From contig JAMKCF010000018.1 in the NCBI GenBank assembly GCA_023634235.1, forward strand, positions 8,568,768 to 8,632,767: a DNA stretch of 64,000 bases, given 5' to 3'. A program made the translations under genes and the position numbers. This document shows positions 46,248 through 58,665 of the stretch, piece by piece. Origin of the DNA: Pisaster brevispinus (taxonomy: Eukaryota; Echinodermata; Asteroidea; Forcipulatida; Asteriidae). Positions within the stretch are counted from its first letter, which is position 1, and each line of letters starts with the position of its first letter. Under the pieces are notes generated by a model. The model did not search any database. It saw nothing but the letters and a program-made list of their open reading frames with translations, and was not told where the DNA came from.

Positions 46248-47030
46248 GAAGTGCAAAAGCACCTCATGTGTTCATAGTCTTGGCACAGGTGCTAGTCGCC
46301 ATGTATTTCCACCAGCACTTACTAGCCACTAGCACTTACTGGCCACTAGAACCATTTTGTCCCAAAATCATGAACACATGAGGTGTAATTCCACTTCAAC
46401 AGCAGAGGTGTTTGTCATGCAGCTCCACCACTAACACATGAACTGCAAGATGTGCATAATGCCTCAGATACCAGTGATAATTTGGCACTTGAAGTGCAAT
46501 CCGATACGCAGCTGAAGTGAAAGCAGTCATGCAGTCATGTGCAAGTAACATCACATGAAAAACACTGCATGCGGTTGAGTAGTCTTGAAATCAAGTCGGT
46601 AATTGTGGTGCGGTCTAGTTGCAGGGACGGTACACACATCCTCGATCCCAATATATGTGTGCGAGTCAGTCGCAGCTGACGAACCTTGCCACGCGCTACC
46701 TACGACCGTTGCATGAATGTATAATCGCACTGTGACTGTTGCATGAACGGCGGGATGTGTGTTTGTAATAGGCAGTGCTGGCAGACAAATAGACACTGAC
46801 TAACGACTTGTCATCAAGTCTAGCGGTTGAGGTGCAAACGCACCTCATGTGTTCATGATTCTGGGACAAAAAGGTGCTAGTGGGTCTATGTGCTAGTGAT
46901 CATGTGCTAGTGACCTGTTCGGGTGTTCACTCGCATGATCTACTTCATGTGCATTCATGTACATGCATGTATGTGCCTCAAGTGTTCATGATTCTGGGAC
47001 AAATACGTGTCAGTGGAGAGGTGCATGATG
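46248..47030. repeat. Cluster of CACCTCATGTGTTCATGA foldback repeats
   Basis: An inverted pair (GCACCTCATGTGTTCAT at 46258 and its inverse at 46370-46386) encloses GTGCTAGT/AGCACTTACT units. The same core recurs directly at 46843-46860 and, diverged, at 46978-46997, followed each time by TTCTGGGACAAA. A tRNA-Ser-like GTCTTGAAATCAAGTC occurs at 46582-46597. Non-coding, probably nested small elements. Confidence 0.5.
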
Positions 47031-47190
47031 TGCATTTGGTTTTTACAGTGTAGGGGCTTACTGGCAGGAATGTCTTTCTTTGAAAAGTGGCGACTTAGCT
47101 ACTGAACAATACAATCTCACGTGATTCCTCATTTCGGTAATGGATCAGTAGAATCTCAATCAAACTTCATTTTATTCGTTTAATTGGTTG

Positions 47191-47984
47191 ATTTTACGGG
47201 AAACTAAGGACTGAGTAAAACTCAACGTTGGTGGCGCATGTTCAATTTGCTCGAAACTTTATGTGCGCCTGTGCCATCAAAAAGTTCTACACGTGCACAG
47301 AGACTATGCGCTCTTAGTCTTAGCTCTCCTCATGCTCTTTTGCTACCAGCTAGCTGTGCTTCGACCGTTTTGGGGAATTTTTATTTTAATTATTACATTG
47401 TTACTATCATATAATATCAATCGTTACACACATCAAGTCGACAAATCCTGTCACCGAGGAAACTGCAAGGCACTTACTCGGGTGCCTTGCAGAGAGTTAT
47501 AGAAGCTCTGCCAGCTGCTGCTGCTGCACGTCATGCTGGTGCTAGTACTAGCACCAGTAGCAGTGGGCATACTACTAGTCACTACTCACACTGCTGGAAT
47601 TAGCCGTAACGTTCTGCCTTCCACAATACCAGTCACAGCAGTGTCGATAGTTTGCTTCGCTAAAAGCAGATTGTTTGAGACATCTTCATAATTACAAAGA
47701 TATTCCCGATACTGGAGAATTTCCCTGCACTAGAGATTATCAAGCCTGTACTGAATATTATCTGAACCATTATCGCCGTTTTCAATAGCTGTGTATAGTC
47801 TTACTACCCTGCTTCGTATATTTCTTACGACTAAGTGGGCGTCCATTGACTAGAATGGCAACAACATGTATCTGTTTTTTTTTTACGCGTACGGACGGGA
47901 GGTACGGGGAGTAAGGGTAACAGTCACAATTGAACATGCGCCACCAACGTTGAGTTTTACTCAGTCCTTAGTTTCCCGTAAAAT
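47191..47984. mobile_element. 794-bp TIR element with perfect 57-bp ends
   Basis: ATTTTACGGGAAACTAAGGA... (47191-47247) is exactly inverted at 47928-47984. The interior has a CTGGTGCTAGTACTAGCACCAG palindrome near 47540. The 79-codon hydrophobic frame at 47263-47502 has no recognised motif. Young non-autonomous DNA element. No target duplication is clear. Confidence 0.8.
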
Positions 47985-49548
47985 GTGATAGTTTGCTTTG
48001 TCATTGATAGTTGTTGCAGTTTGTCTTTAGCTTCAGATATCCGCCCTCAATCTTTTTGTTACAGTTAGTTTGATTTCGTTTTTAACGATAGTTCAGTGGA
48101 TTTGTCTTTATTTCGATTCTGTTAGTCATCCGTCTCTGTTTGTGTTTGGTTTTATGTGTGTTCTTTTACAAGAATGATTCTTTGATTGTTTTTGCTGTTT
48201 TCTTTATTATTATGTTTTTAATTGATTACGGGTTTTTGGATTAGTTTGATTCAGAGATCCTTGTTTAAAAACAACTTTCTTTGATTGTTGTTGAGTTTTT
48301 AAAGTTATTTTTGACTTTGTCTTTATTTTAACAACTCTTTTCTTTGATTTTTATGTTGTCCTTTAGTTTATATCTATTTATGTTGGCCCTTTTGCTAATC
48401 ATTCTAATAATGATCACCACACAACACCTGCCAATGCTACTGTACGTACCTTCCGAATTCCACGACCCCAAGATCTGAGCATGATGAATGTTGCGACACG
48501 AATCGGGGAGTTCCCGTAAAAGAAAGCATAATGGACGGCCGAAGCGGAAAAGCAGGCTCAGCGATCGCGCTGTATTCTACATCCATGCTACAACTAAAAC
48601 AATGACAGAAAATAATCGTCACGAGAAATTCTTTAAAAACTATACTTGTTGACCAGCCAACGAAAATATCTGATAATTCTTTTACTAATTTATTGAATAA
48701 TACTGAAGAACTGGATTTTTGAAATTAATTTATTATGTTTACATTATTTGGCCGCCCATAAAAATAGAGTGCGTGACGTCACACAAAGATGACAAACTTG
48801 TCACGTGTGTCCCCACCGCTGCTGTTTAATTCTGTACACACCAGACGAGATAACATCAGCTCAAACCACTTCCGCTTTCTGCAAAATGCTACCACCATTC
48901 GAAAGTAAAACTAAAAAAGTACAGTGAAATACAATGATGCAATGATTCGTGAACGATCAGGCAAGTATTTTGGAAAGGTTGCCGAAATTGCCCACCATTT
49001 TTTTTTCATTCATCTGTTGGCGTTGCAATGGTCTGTAGGCATGGCCATGGTAGGAAGACCCGTCACCAAGGCCATGTAGAGTAGGCTACGTTTAGCTACG
49101 TACAATAAGGTAAAGTACCAAATAACTAATGTAGATACTGTACTCAGACTACTGTACTTAGACTGTAGTCAGTACTACTACAGTAAACTCATGAACCAGC
49201 GTACGTAGTTACAGCGGACTCTGGTGGTGTAGTTAATAGCCCTGGTGTGGGAAGTCATCAGTATCTGTTGAACATGCATTATTATGATGCAACGGAGGAG
49301 TCCAACCTGGGCAAAGTGATCTGATAGAGCGATGATTTTTTTTATGATGTATTATTTAGTAATATGCCTATGCACTAGAGAGTAATACGTAGTACTCCTG
49401 AGTGCTTTACTAATGTTACAGTACAGGTTGTGAGGAAATTCCTGCCCTGGGGAATTTTTACTCGTATATACTATAGAACTTAGAATATAAGTAGAACAGA
49501 CATGATGAAATTTGTTCCGATAGCCTCGAACTAGACATAGTTATATAT
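47985..49548. other. Intergenic or intronic apart from a candidate exon
   Basis: T-rich DNA, then more balanced sequence from 48.4 kb. Only the exon at 48450-48586 is worth noting. Confidence 0.35.
48450..48586 (-). CDS. Candidate first exon on the minus strand, gene unknown
   Basis: The minus strand has ATG at 48586 followed by 45 codons (MDVEYSAIAEPAFPLRPS...) with balanced codon use and CpGs, ending at CGGAAG|gtacgt, a good 5' splice site. The peptide is not recognised and no downstream exon was found. If real, a gene runs leftwards inside the possible large intron between the SAM exons and the NLR exons, which would argue for two separate plus-strand genes. Confidence 0.3.
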
Positions 49549-49550
49549 TA

Positions 49551-50605
49551 CAGTCATTTGACCAGTTCGGGATCATTGACCAGTTCGGGATCACTTCAAC
49601 TTTGCAACAACCCCATAATTAAGTTACTTCTCACATTACCAATTTCTGTTGATACATGTGAAGAATAACATGCAATAAACCAACAAACCCAAAATAAGGT
49701 TCCAAACTTCATCAACAAATAAATTATGGCCATTTTCTTGAAGTTTGTCTGCGATTTTGATCATTATTTTAAACAAAAATGTTGGTTGAAAAACGCTGTT
49801 AAAACTTCTCACCTTTAAAATTTGAACGCCAGGGCGAATAAAATTTATGTTAAATGCTTAGAATGTGTTAAAAATATTTCAGGTAAATACTGAGCAGTCG
49901 TCTTGTTTTTTTGAGGACACGAAATTACCGAAATCGTCTTTTGGGGGGCATCGTACCCTTGACCAGTTCGGGATCACTCACTACTCAGCATCTCTCATTG
50001 CGTCAAATGGTGCCGCACTCAGTGAGGTAAAATCTTACTGCTGCAGTCGAAAGTTTATTTGTTGCTTTTAAGATACATTTCTTCAACAAATTCTTGTAGG
50101 AATATTGTTTTTTTGTGAGAAAATGAAACTTGGAGGAGGAAATTGCGACTGTAAGAATAGATATTTGGGTCAATGTTGCTTTTAGGCGTGCATCACCTTT
50201 TCATTTGCCTTTGCTGTTGTTTTGTGTTTTTGTTGCTGGATTTTTGCGCTGCTGTTGAATACACTTGCATGAAATTCTCTGGAGAAAGGAAGTCCATGTC
50301 CATGCCAACACACTTGTGAAGTTTGTGTCCTTGAGAGACAGTTTTATGAATGGGAGTATTGGTTTGCAATAGAGGGCAAGCTACTGATTCAGAATAGAAT
50401 CAACTGATCCTGAACTGGTCAAACAGGTGACAATACTTTTCTCAAAGCCTCTTCAAAAGTACTAATCTTTTTTTGTCAGTGGATACTTGGTGAGTTTTAT
50501 AACATGTTTAGGTAAACTGATAAACTTTTTGTTTAAAATGTCAAAGAGATTGCAACCAAAAACAATGTGAATTCAAAAAGTGATCCCGAACTGGTCAAAT
50601 GACTG
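49551..50605. mobile_element. Mariner-like non-autonomous element with TA duplications
   Basis: Ends are perfect 25-bp inverted repeats starting CAGTCATTTGACCAGTTCGG, flanked on both sides by TA (49549-49550, 50606-50607), as for Tc1/mariner. TTGACCAGTTCGGGATCA is repeated directly next to the left end and again at 49959, with an imperfect inverse at 50399. No transposase catalytic frame is visible in the 1055 bp. Confidence 0.75.
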
Positions 50606-50607
50606 TA

Positions 50608-53504
50608 CTTAGCCTCTCTAGTCTTAGTCTTAGTGGAAATCGGCTGTTTTGTTTATTATTTTGTGCTAGATAAATAGGCTATATCACTATCATTAGTTTG
50701 TTTGGGCTCCTTTTCAAGCGTCCACACACAGACATTAATGTGAATTGCCATCACAAACTGCACTCGGAGTAATTTTTTGTACACAACTCAAAAGACAAGC
50801 ATCGCTTTGAGGAAGACAACATAATTCTACATCACCTGGTATAAAATATTGAATTTCTATTCAAGAAAAAGAGGGCATTGGTTACATACACTTAGTCTGG
50901 TGCTTGAGATCTCTATTGTCAAGTCCGAATCCAATTCCAAGTCATCAGTGTAAAATCCAAGTCAATGCAGGTGTCTCTGGGCATGCAGACCTGTACATAA
51001 TGTCTGAGTCACAAAGGTCGAATCAGAGTCAAAGCCACAAGTCAGTTTGAAACTTAAAGAAAACAAAACAAAAAACAAAAACAGAACTTACAGATCTGTA
51101 TTACGAACATGAACAAGATTAAAGCTAGCTCAACCAATGCTAACATTAAAGAAGACTGTTGTTAGAATTTGAATTCGTTTTTTTATGAATTCGTCATGTT
51201 AAAACTCTGACTCGCAAATAAAGCTTAAACACATAACGCATAAAAATTTCCCCCACCAAAATCAGTGGGAGAAAGTAAAGAAAAACATAACGTCCTGAAA
51301 CCCAGTTTACAATATTACCAGTGGTTCATGTTTTTGTATTAAAAGCCACTAGTTCCTTGACTAAAGGAACCTCCCCCTTTTAACCTTGGAGGACACGAAT
51401 TACGTAATAACTGATCGTATGACAAGCGCGCTACTACAGTTTGTAGTAGGTTTGGTGAAATCTTACCACATCCAGGGATAAAGCTATAAACCCATTATTA
51501 TCAATCCCAAGACCTTTCAGAGGGTTTGTAGATGTTTTCAGTCATAATAATTGTAAAATAAATAATTTCCAATGTTATTTTGGTAAATTATTTTGGTAAA
51601 TTATTTTGCTAAATACAGGCCTAATGCATACTTCCGAATGCATACTGTATTTCGTGACACTAACTATAGTTTATAGACAAAATGATAGAAGGTTTTTGGG
51701 AAAGCTACTACCCCTCCCCACCAGACACACTTGTGAATGTTTGTGTTAGCATGGTGTCTGTTACCTTGATAAAGGTCAACCAGTCTCACACAGGCTTCCT
51801 CTGATAGCTACAATACAGAATATCAAGTAGGCCCTACCCTATCCCTTGAGACTTTGCCAAGATTTATGTGTACAAACAAATGGCAGCCCTCCTGACCACT
51901 GCAGGATTTGTAATGAGATTTTCAAGGTGAATGAACTCTACCCTGTGCAAATAACACATGCCATATGTTTCTGCATGGTTTGATGGTGGACTGCCCAAAA
52001 GTTTAATTTTTTTAAAATTTCCTGGGCGAAATTATGGAGAAAAAAGGCAAAAACCTACTACAGAATATAGTATTGCCCACTCCCTAGGATGAAAAAAAGT
52101 ACCAGAAACAATTTAAGGCAGGTTTTTGTTATCAACTCTAATCCTTGTGTTTCTAAACCTTTCCAATGCAGACTCGGCTGAATGCTTTGTTTGCTTTAGG
52201 AATGTTTGGTTGCCGTGTTGTCATAGTTGAGCATGATTCAAAATGTGGTACAAGGAACATGGAGTAGAGAGGGTTAACCTGAACTTCATGTACATAGGAG
52301 AATGGCAGAGGTAAGTTTTCACTTAAAAAGTCATACATATGTAAAACATTATACACTTTGGCATATGAGTGTTTTCTACACTTTATGGATCCCCAAGTTT
52401 CAAGTCATAAAACATCTTAGTAGTTTCTTAATTAATTGCACTAATTAGCACTTAGGATAATATTTCCAGTTTTACAGTTTTAGGTTTTCATGAACAGCGA
52501 ATCTTCGATTGCCATTTTTTACGGTGATGTACATAGTGCTAGCACGGTGCCAAAAATGAGTAACTTACCCCGCGTTAAAAATTTTTTTTCTCAAAGAGAC
52601 AATTAATAGTATTTAACCTTCTACATAGTTGTTTGAGTTTTCAGGCGCAGACAATTTCGTTTATATGCATTGGTTTACACAACGCGCTGCACACAGACCT
52701 CGTTCGTACAGTTTTCACCAAGAGACAGTTGTATTAATTACTCATTAATTAAACTTACAATGCTAGAATAACAAACAATTTGCATAATTTATGATCTCTA
52801 CTTCATGGCTGGTAAAATGTCAAAATTTCATTTGCAAACCGAAAATTTGTCTCTTTAAAAATTTCAAAAAAAGTTTGACTTCAATGCGTTTTTTTTTAGA
52901 AACATGAAAGTTTGGCTTTAGGGGCTAGATTGAGGAGATCTCTTCATAAAAACTAAAGATTTTAAGGGAATCATAAGTTTTAAAGGACTTAAATACTTTG
53001 ATCTTTTGGTTTGAAATAACACTGTACAATTTACAACTAACCTGCGGAAATGGCAACAAGTTTGAAGGTAACATTTTAGTAAAAACAAATCAAATCAGTG
53101 TGTGTTTTGTAAATTTTCCATGGATTTTTTACACAGTCGAATACTTGTTTCAATAACTGAAGTTGGTAGATTGCATCAGTGATTTGGTGGATATTAAGTG
53201 CCGTTTGCTTGACTCTAGTTTTACAGGCATGCACATTTTCATCCGATCAGCTGATTTCCTTTTTTCTTTAATAACAGATACCATTGTCACAGGAAACTGA
53301 AAGCCACTGCACAAAGTTTAGTCTGCTTGGCCATTTCCTCTTTTTTTTCTTTTTGCAACAACGTTTGCAACTGCTTTACTAGTAATTTTTAATAAGCGGA
53401 TCCTGGAATTTTGAAAGTTTGGTCGGTATTCTGCCATTCATAAACATGTCGTTGGGGTAATTCTAGCGAGAAAAATGAACATTAATACCATATTTTTTTG
53501 TCAG
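50608..53504. other. Probable intron or intergenic DNA
   Basis: No supported exon. A dispersed-repeat block at 51378-51560 is related to 36391-36540. One frame at 52172-52267 follows an acceptor-like site but meets a stop before a usable donor. Confidence 0.4.
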
Positions 53505-53612
53505 GAGCCATTATTGCTTACGACTTTGTTTGAAGGTCCTTCTGTTTCTGGGACAAAATACTTTGTGTGCCTGAAAGAAGCTCCTGGGCACATGGCGATA
53601 CATCTATTTCTC
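53505..53612 (+). CDS. Weak candidate exon upstream of the NLR exons
   Basis: After TTTTTTTGTCAG the frame gives 36 codons (EPLLLTTLFEGPSVSGTKYF...) ending before gtgagg, phase 0 to phase 0. That would fit the phase-0 start of the exon at 53881. The peptide is not recognised and the donor is only fair, so it may be chance. Confidence 0.25.
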
Positions 53613-53880
53613 GTGAGGATTGGCAACAACCTCGCTGAGGTTGTTGCTAAGGACGTCCTACATACTTCAATGCATGAAAATGCGCGATCTAGCCATAGCC
53701 ATAGCCGTAGCTGTAGCTGCCAATTCAGACACAGCCTTATATGTCAGCTACTTGTGTACCCATCAAAGAGGGCGTTGTGCGACTCTTCTTGCTTAACATA
53801 GTTTACTAGAATTATTATACTGTTATTATAACTGTACTGTTAGTATAAAATATTAATAACAAGCTCATTCCCTTTGTCAG

Positions 53881-53968
53881 TCTTGTGGCAGTTCACAGCC
53901 TGATGGGCCTGGTGGTGATGTTGGCGAGGTTAATCCCCTTGCTGGCTTGAAAGATGGAGGACCAAAAA
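53881..53968 (+). CDS. NLR gene, short Gly/Pro-rich exon
   Basis: Between acceptor CCCTTTGTCAG and donor AAAA|gtgagt lie 29 codons, SCGSSQPDGPGGDVGEVNPL... ending GGPK, plus one base. The other two frames have stops. The end phase (1) joins the next exon to form a Lys codon. It looks like a flexible linker. Its start phase (0) means that a further upstream exon exists; which one is not settled. Confidence 0.55.
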
Positions 53969-54299
53969 GTGAGTACTTTGTCTATTTGATTTCTTTGGTT
54001 ATTGGGAAATGATTGCAGGTGCGAGCGTGACAATGGGGAATTTGTCAATTCAACCATCCCATTAACAGTTTTGAAAAATAGTCACACTATTTATCACATC
54101 CAAGAACAACACGGTGTCTCAAAGCTCTCATTAATTCATTGTCAGATCCATCAGCGCCTTGCATCCTTTGGTAATTTGGCGCTATATAAATCCAGTTGTT
54201 ATAATTATTATTCTTATACTATGTTTGAATTGTCAGACCTGTTTTACATGGTGATGGGACGCAATCACCTTGAAAAATACCTTTAAAATCAGAAATCGA

Positions 54300-54600
54300 A
54301 CCCACACTCTGATGATAATAGAATTTTAGTCTGGTGCACTAGACTTGTCGTCAACGACAGTCCACATACAGCGTAACAGCAGCGTAGGTCTTCTCTCTTG
54401 TAAATTTACATTGAACTCAATTAGTTCTGATGGATGAGTCATCAGAGTGTGGGTTTGAACCCCTGTCCCGACACTTAGTGTTCATGGGCACACTATGGGT
54501 ACCTTCGAGGGTAGGGATTGTTGATATGAAGGTTTAGCAACCTGTGCTGCATACGCCATTGGAGGTGAGATAGTTTCAGGAATGCTAAAGCATGATGAAC
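54300..54600. mobile_element. SINE-related sequences in an NLR intron
   Basis: Two facing fragments: AATCGAACCCACACTCTGATGA (54293-54314) and ATCAGAGTGTGGGTTTGAACCC (54441-54462), each a tRNA B-box region with the TCTGATGA variable arm, in inverse orientation. The second continues with a SINE body (CCGACACTTAGTG...TTCAGGAATGCTAAA) whose end matches the one at 57800-58040. Confidence 0.45.
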
Positions 54601-54748
54601 AGGGGTAGTAATAGTGTAAGGCACTTTGCGACTATGGATGAGCTAGCTGGATGTGTGACATGTGCATCATCACGCTTTTCTGTGCACCAAACATTATGAT
54701 GCTTTTTCAAATTGTTAAAAAAGCGCTGTTGAATTCTTGTCTTTACAG

Positions 54749-54892
54749 AACGTCGTAACAGGAGGAAGAAAAGCAAAATGAAGGAACTGTCTGAGGATGG
54801 AACAAGAAACCTGGAGGAAAAACCGAAGGTTAGAGATGAACTTCCTGCTGATAGAAGAGAGGATCATCAACAAGGTTCCCCATTCACTGCAG
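54749..54892 (+). CDS. NLR gene, basic linker exon A
   Basis: Phase 1 at both ends (acceptor TCTTTACAG, donor CTGCAG|gtaaca). It encodes RRNRRKKSKMKELSED... then many charged residues. The opening RRNRRKKSK cluster resembles a nuclear localisation or nucleic-acid/lipid-contacting patch. Exon B (56653) has nearly the same opening (CRHRRKKNKKK), so the two arose by exon duplication. Confidence 0.65.
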
Positions 54893-54938
54893 GTAACACA
54901 CTAGCCTAAACAGTATTCCCTTAGGGATTGTCAGTGGC

Positions 54939-54956
54939 GGGGGGGGGGGGGGGGGG
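54939..54956. repeat. 18-base G run, with a C run 300 bp downstream
   Basis: A G homopolymer at 54939-54956 and a C homopolymer at about 55258-55272 lie in one intron and could pair with each other. They may also cause assembly errors. Confidence 0.6.
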
Positions 54957-56652
54957 CGCAACCAAGAGTATTGTGATTATGAGTAGATGTCTTACCACTA
55001 GACCACCAAGTGTGCCAGGTGAAGAGACTCTACTCAATCTTATTATGTTATCAGCGCAATTAGTTTCATTAATAAATGTCATTAATTTCACTCTCATTTA
55101 CCATTTTACAGACAAATTGTCTTAATATGAAAGAAGAATTGGATGACACTTTCACTTTCAAATTATAATCAGGAATGAATCAATTTATTATCAATGTTTT
55201 TGTTTTTCTTTATTTGTAGTTTATTGTACTCTTTAATAATGTATGTTTTCCATGTGACCCCCCCCCCCCCCCTCCCGGACAAACAGTTTTATGATAACTG
55301 ATGGGGCTACCCTGGTCAAACAAGACAAAATAAATGAACAAATAAAAAAAAAATGCTTCACACACAATAGAATCTATTCTGTGAAATAAAAAACAAACAG
55401 GAAACAGGAAATAGACCTTTAACCTATAATATTGTTCAGAGTAGAACACATGTCGCTCGAAGCAAAAAAACCTCTTGATGGTCTTGGTACGCATGGCTGG
55501 AGACATCAACTTGACCTAGGATTTGTTTCAATATTTTCTTTTTGTTTTACAAATGTTTTAGGATGATATCCACCTTGAAATGTAAATTCCCCTTGGGATT
55601 GTGACTAATATCTCAGCTTTATGGTTATTACTTATATCTGAAAATAGTGCAAAGCGTTTCAAACTTGAAGAGACACCATATGCTAATCTCTCCGAGTAAA
55701 TTTTGCTTCATGAGTTTGAAATCTCAAAAGATTGTCCGCAGGCATTTTTTAAAGTTTCCGTTGTGTCCATTTGAATGCTGCCCTCATTACAGCCAGAAAT
55801 GCGGTTGGTACCTGCTGTCACCTGACTATGCATGGATAGATTCAATGTTTTTGTTGAAAATACCAGGAAAATCTTGTTGCCAACAAGTAGGTGCTGTATT
55901 CAACTGAAACTTTCACAGTTGACTTTTATTGTATCTTTCTTGATAATAATGCCAGTAATCAACATTACATTGACAAAACCAAACCATGACCCCACCTTTA
56001 AAGTTGATGTCACAGAAAACTAAAAAAAAACCAACCACTGGACATAGTTTTGTATTCCAGGAGCTTTCCTTTTATTAAAGTATGAGAGTGTAACTGTAAC
56101 AGGAAGATATTTTTTCAATGTCAAGTTTCTTCTTGACCTGGAAACATGAATTCTCACCCAGTTGCTATTGTACATGCGCAGGCATTGACTGTTGCATCAC
56201 AAACAAAAGCTTATAAGGGGACCGTCATTATTATTGTGCATGTGCAGTAACTGGGGGAGATTTCAGAAGTTAGATGTCTGTCCACAGACTTGCTGTATTA
56301 TGACGACAGTGCCCTTTTAATTTGAAAGAAGAATTGGATGACATTCCGGTTTGGTTTCAATGTTTCACACATAATCAAATCTATTTTGTGTAAATGAGAA
56401 ACAGATAGGGAACAGGAAATATACTTTCTGCACTCTGGATGCCAATATTTTGAGTAGCAAATCGTGATGTTTGAGTAGCAACAGTTTGCTCTGCTATACA
56501 AGGGAAATCGTTCACTGCATCTGCCGATAAGTTTGTTCAGAGAAGAACATGTGTTGCTCAAAACTGAAATCTGATCTTGGTTTCAGTTGTTGTTTTTCCT
56601 GGTTTGAATTACTGTGGTTTTTCAAATATTTGTTTTGTTAATTCTATACTAG

Positions 56653-56802
56653 GATGTCGTCACAGGCGAAAGAAGAACAAAAAGAAGTCTCAAGCTAATC
56701 AAGATTTAAGGGGACCGCAGGATGATGCACAAAAAGTAAAAGATAGAACTCTTGGAAGTAAACAAGGGCAAGATGACCCTGCTGTCTTCTTTCCCTCATT
56801 AG
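56653..56802 (+). CDS. NLR gene, basic linker exon B
   Basis: Phase 1 at both ends (acceptor TATACTAG, donor CATTAG|gtattt). It encodes CRHRRKKNKKKSQANQD... to DPAVFFPSL. Paralogous to exon A by its N-terminal basic cluster, length and phase. With symmetric phase 1, either exon can be skipped without changing the frame. Confidence 0.65.
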
Positions 56803-57139
56803 GTATTTTTTTGAATCCTTCTTTCTATTCAGATACATCATAGTTCTTTATTTAATGCTTGTAGGGTTTTAAATACTTTTAATATCAATATAATAATATA
56901 TAGTCTTATAGCATACATTTAGCCTACCAATAAGGCACTACAACAAACAGAAACATTAGTACAGGCTTTTGAATTTCTTTGAGCTATCAACCCAATTTAT
57001 GTAGCACCTATAGGGTTTACAAGGTGCTACAGCGCATTCAGCAGCCACTTCTAGAAACACTGGGGCAAACCCTCTTGCTTAGTGATAAGTGTACTTGGGT
57101 TCATTTACGTGCTTTCAAAACAAACGGAACCCAGGGCTT

Positions 57140-57215
57140 TATAACGTCTCATCCGAAGGACGGAGCAATAATGGCTAAGTGTCATGCTTAATAAGGACAC
57201 AAGTGTCCCGACAAC
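57140..57215 (-). mobile_element. SINE body fragment in an NLR intron
   Basis: The inverse reads GGACACTTGTGTCCTTATTAAGC...GCTCCGTCCTTCGGATGAGAC, kin to the body of the tRNA-Leu-type SINE at 4740-4820. Confidence 0.45.
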
Positions 57216-57575
57216 TAGCACTGCCTCCCCCACCCATCCACCTAAAGCCATATAAAGATCATGTTGATTACCAAGCAGAAAGATGTATGACTCGACCAAC
57301 TTCTGCAGGGCATGTTGTCCCAGCAGGGATCTGCAAGCAATGACAATGCCTACTTTGAATATACAATAGGACATACATTTGTATGTGTTTATTACAGCTA
57401 GAATTACTCCTAAGACACGATATTCCATTTCCCGAGTGAATTAAACTTTCCTATACTGACATAAGACTTATGGTAAAATGATCACACGTTTACACTGGGT
57501 CTTCTTGAAACACAAGTTAGCCCATTAATTGCTTTGCCAGGCACATGATAATGTGATTATGTTTTGATTACACAG

Positions 57576-57740
57576 AGACAAGATTAGTTCATGCATCAGG
57601 CGAAGCTACAAGTGCACCACAAGCTTCATTACAACATGCATTAGAGAATAACAAGCCAGCGATTATTCAAATACAGGGTAGCAACATGCCAGTATTTATG
57701 GCCCCGGTCACTGGATCTACTTTCAATTTCTACCACAATG
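57576..57740 (+). CDS. NLR gene, exon before the NACHT exon
   Basis: Phase 1 at both ends (acceptor GATTACACAG, donor CACAATG|gtgagt). It encodes TRLVHASGEATSAPQASLQ... then PAIIQIQGSNMPVFMAP and GSTFNFYHN. The closing TFNFYHNG-type motif just before the NACHT exon looks like a conserved pre-NACHT linker. It joins the 58666 exon with a split Gly codon. Confidence 0.7.
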
Positions 57741-57799
57741 GTGAGTTCGCTGAAAATTATCTCTCAATAAAAATATTAGATTAATTTTCATATTTTATA

Positions 57800-58040
57800 G
57801 CACGTTGTGGCATGGCTCATGATGAGCCGTGTTTTCAAGTCAAGTTCTGTTGGCTGAGTCTTTGGAGTGTGAGTTCAATCAAATCAGTCAAGACACTAAT
57901 GCCTTGCCATCACCCAGAAGTAAATGGGTACCCGTGATGTGAGGGTAAAGATTGTTGATGCAAATGATTTCCTCGCCCATTTGGGTGTGAGTGCTGATTA
58001 CCCATGAGGTCTTGAGATAGATTCAGGAATGCTAAATAGT
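57800..58040 (+). mobile_element. SINE-like sequence in an NLR intron
   Basis: Contains CTTGCCATCACCCAGAAGTAAATGGGTACC and TTCAGGAATGCTAAA, shared in part with 54480-54590. A degenerate tRNA-like head (GTGTGAGTTCAATCAA) precedes it. Confidence 0.4.
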
Positions 58041-58665
58041 CCGATGAGTTATAATTGATTCCAATGTAAACAATTAAAATTGCACTTTTTAAGCTGTTTA
58101 TGCAAATTTTTTCCAAGTTTATTGGAGATATACATTGCAGCCCCCCCAAAGAAAAATAAAATAAATAAATAACAAGAATAAGAAAACATGTTTTGTGTTA
58201 TGAGGTTCTTTAAGGTGTGATAGTGAAACAATGTGGCAGGTACTATTGGTGTAATGGTTGAAAGACTGAAAGTGGAAAGTTACTTGTGATGTTTACTTCT
58301 ACTTCTACTTTGTTACTAAGTTAGTACATAAACGCAGACATGTTTCATCATGTATAAAATGTATAAACTAATGGAAATGAAGAAGCTACCAGTGACTTGC
58401 ATATGCAATCACGGAGAGTTCTGACATATATCACCTTATCACCTTACAACTTTTCAGTTTCAAAACATTCCCCAGAGACTTCCTCACTTCTCAAGAAGAA
58501 AACACATCTCCCAGTACAACAAAAATAAAGCAATCTACTTAATTTTTTGACGTGTCATCCTCAATAAAAATCAGGTGAAAAGCTGAAATTATTTTCTATA
58601 TGTCAGTAGTTACCCAAAAAGGATCACTTCTAAAAGGATTTCATGTTTATTGTTGATAATTACAG

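Noticed and set aside
47263..47502. Small membrane protein (79 codons, hydrophobic)
   Set aside because: It lies inside a TIR element with no supporting motif or promoter.
52172..52315. An exon (TRLNALFALGMFG...) ending at GGCAGAG|gtaagt
   Set aside because: The acceptor and donor look good, but all three frames contain stops between them.
58650..58665. TTG at 58650 as the NLR start
   Set aside because: It lies in the intron, just before ATAATTACAG. The exon starts at 58666 and its phase matches the upstream exon ending CACAATG.
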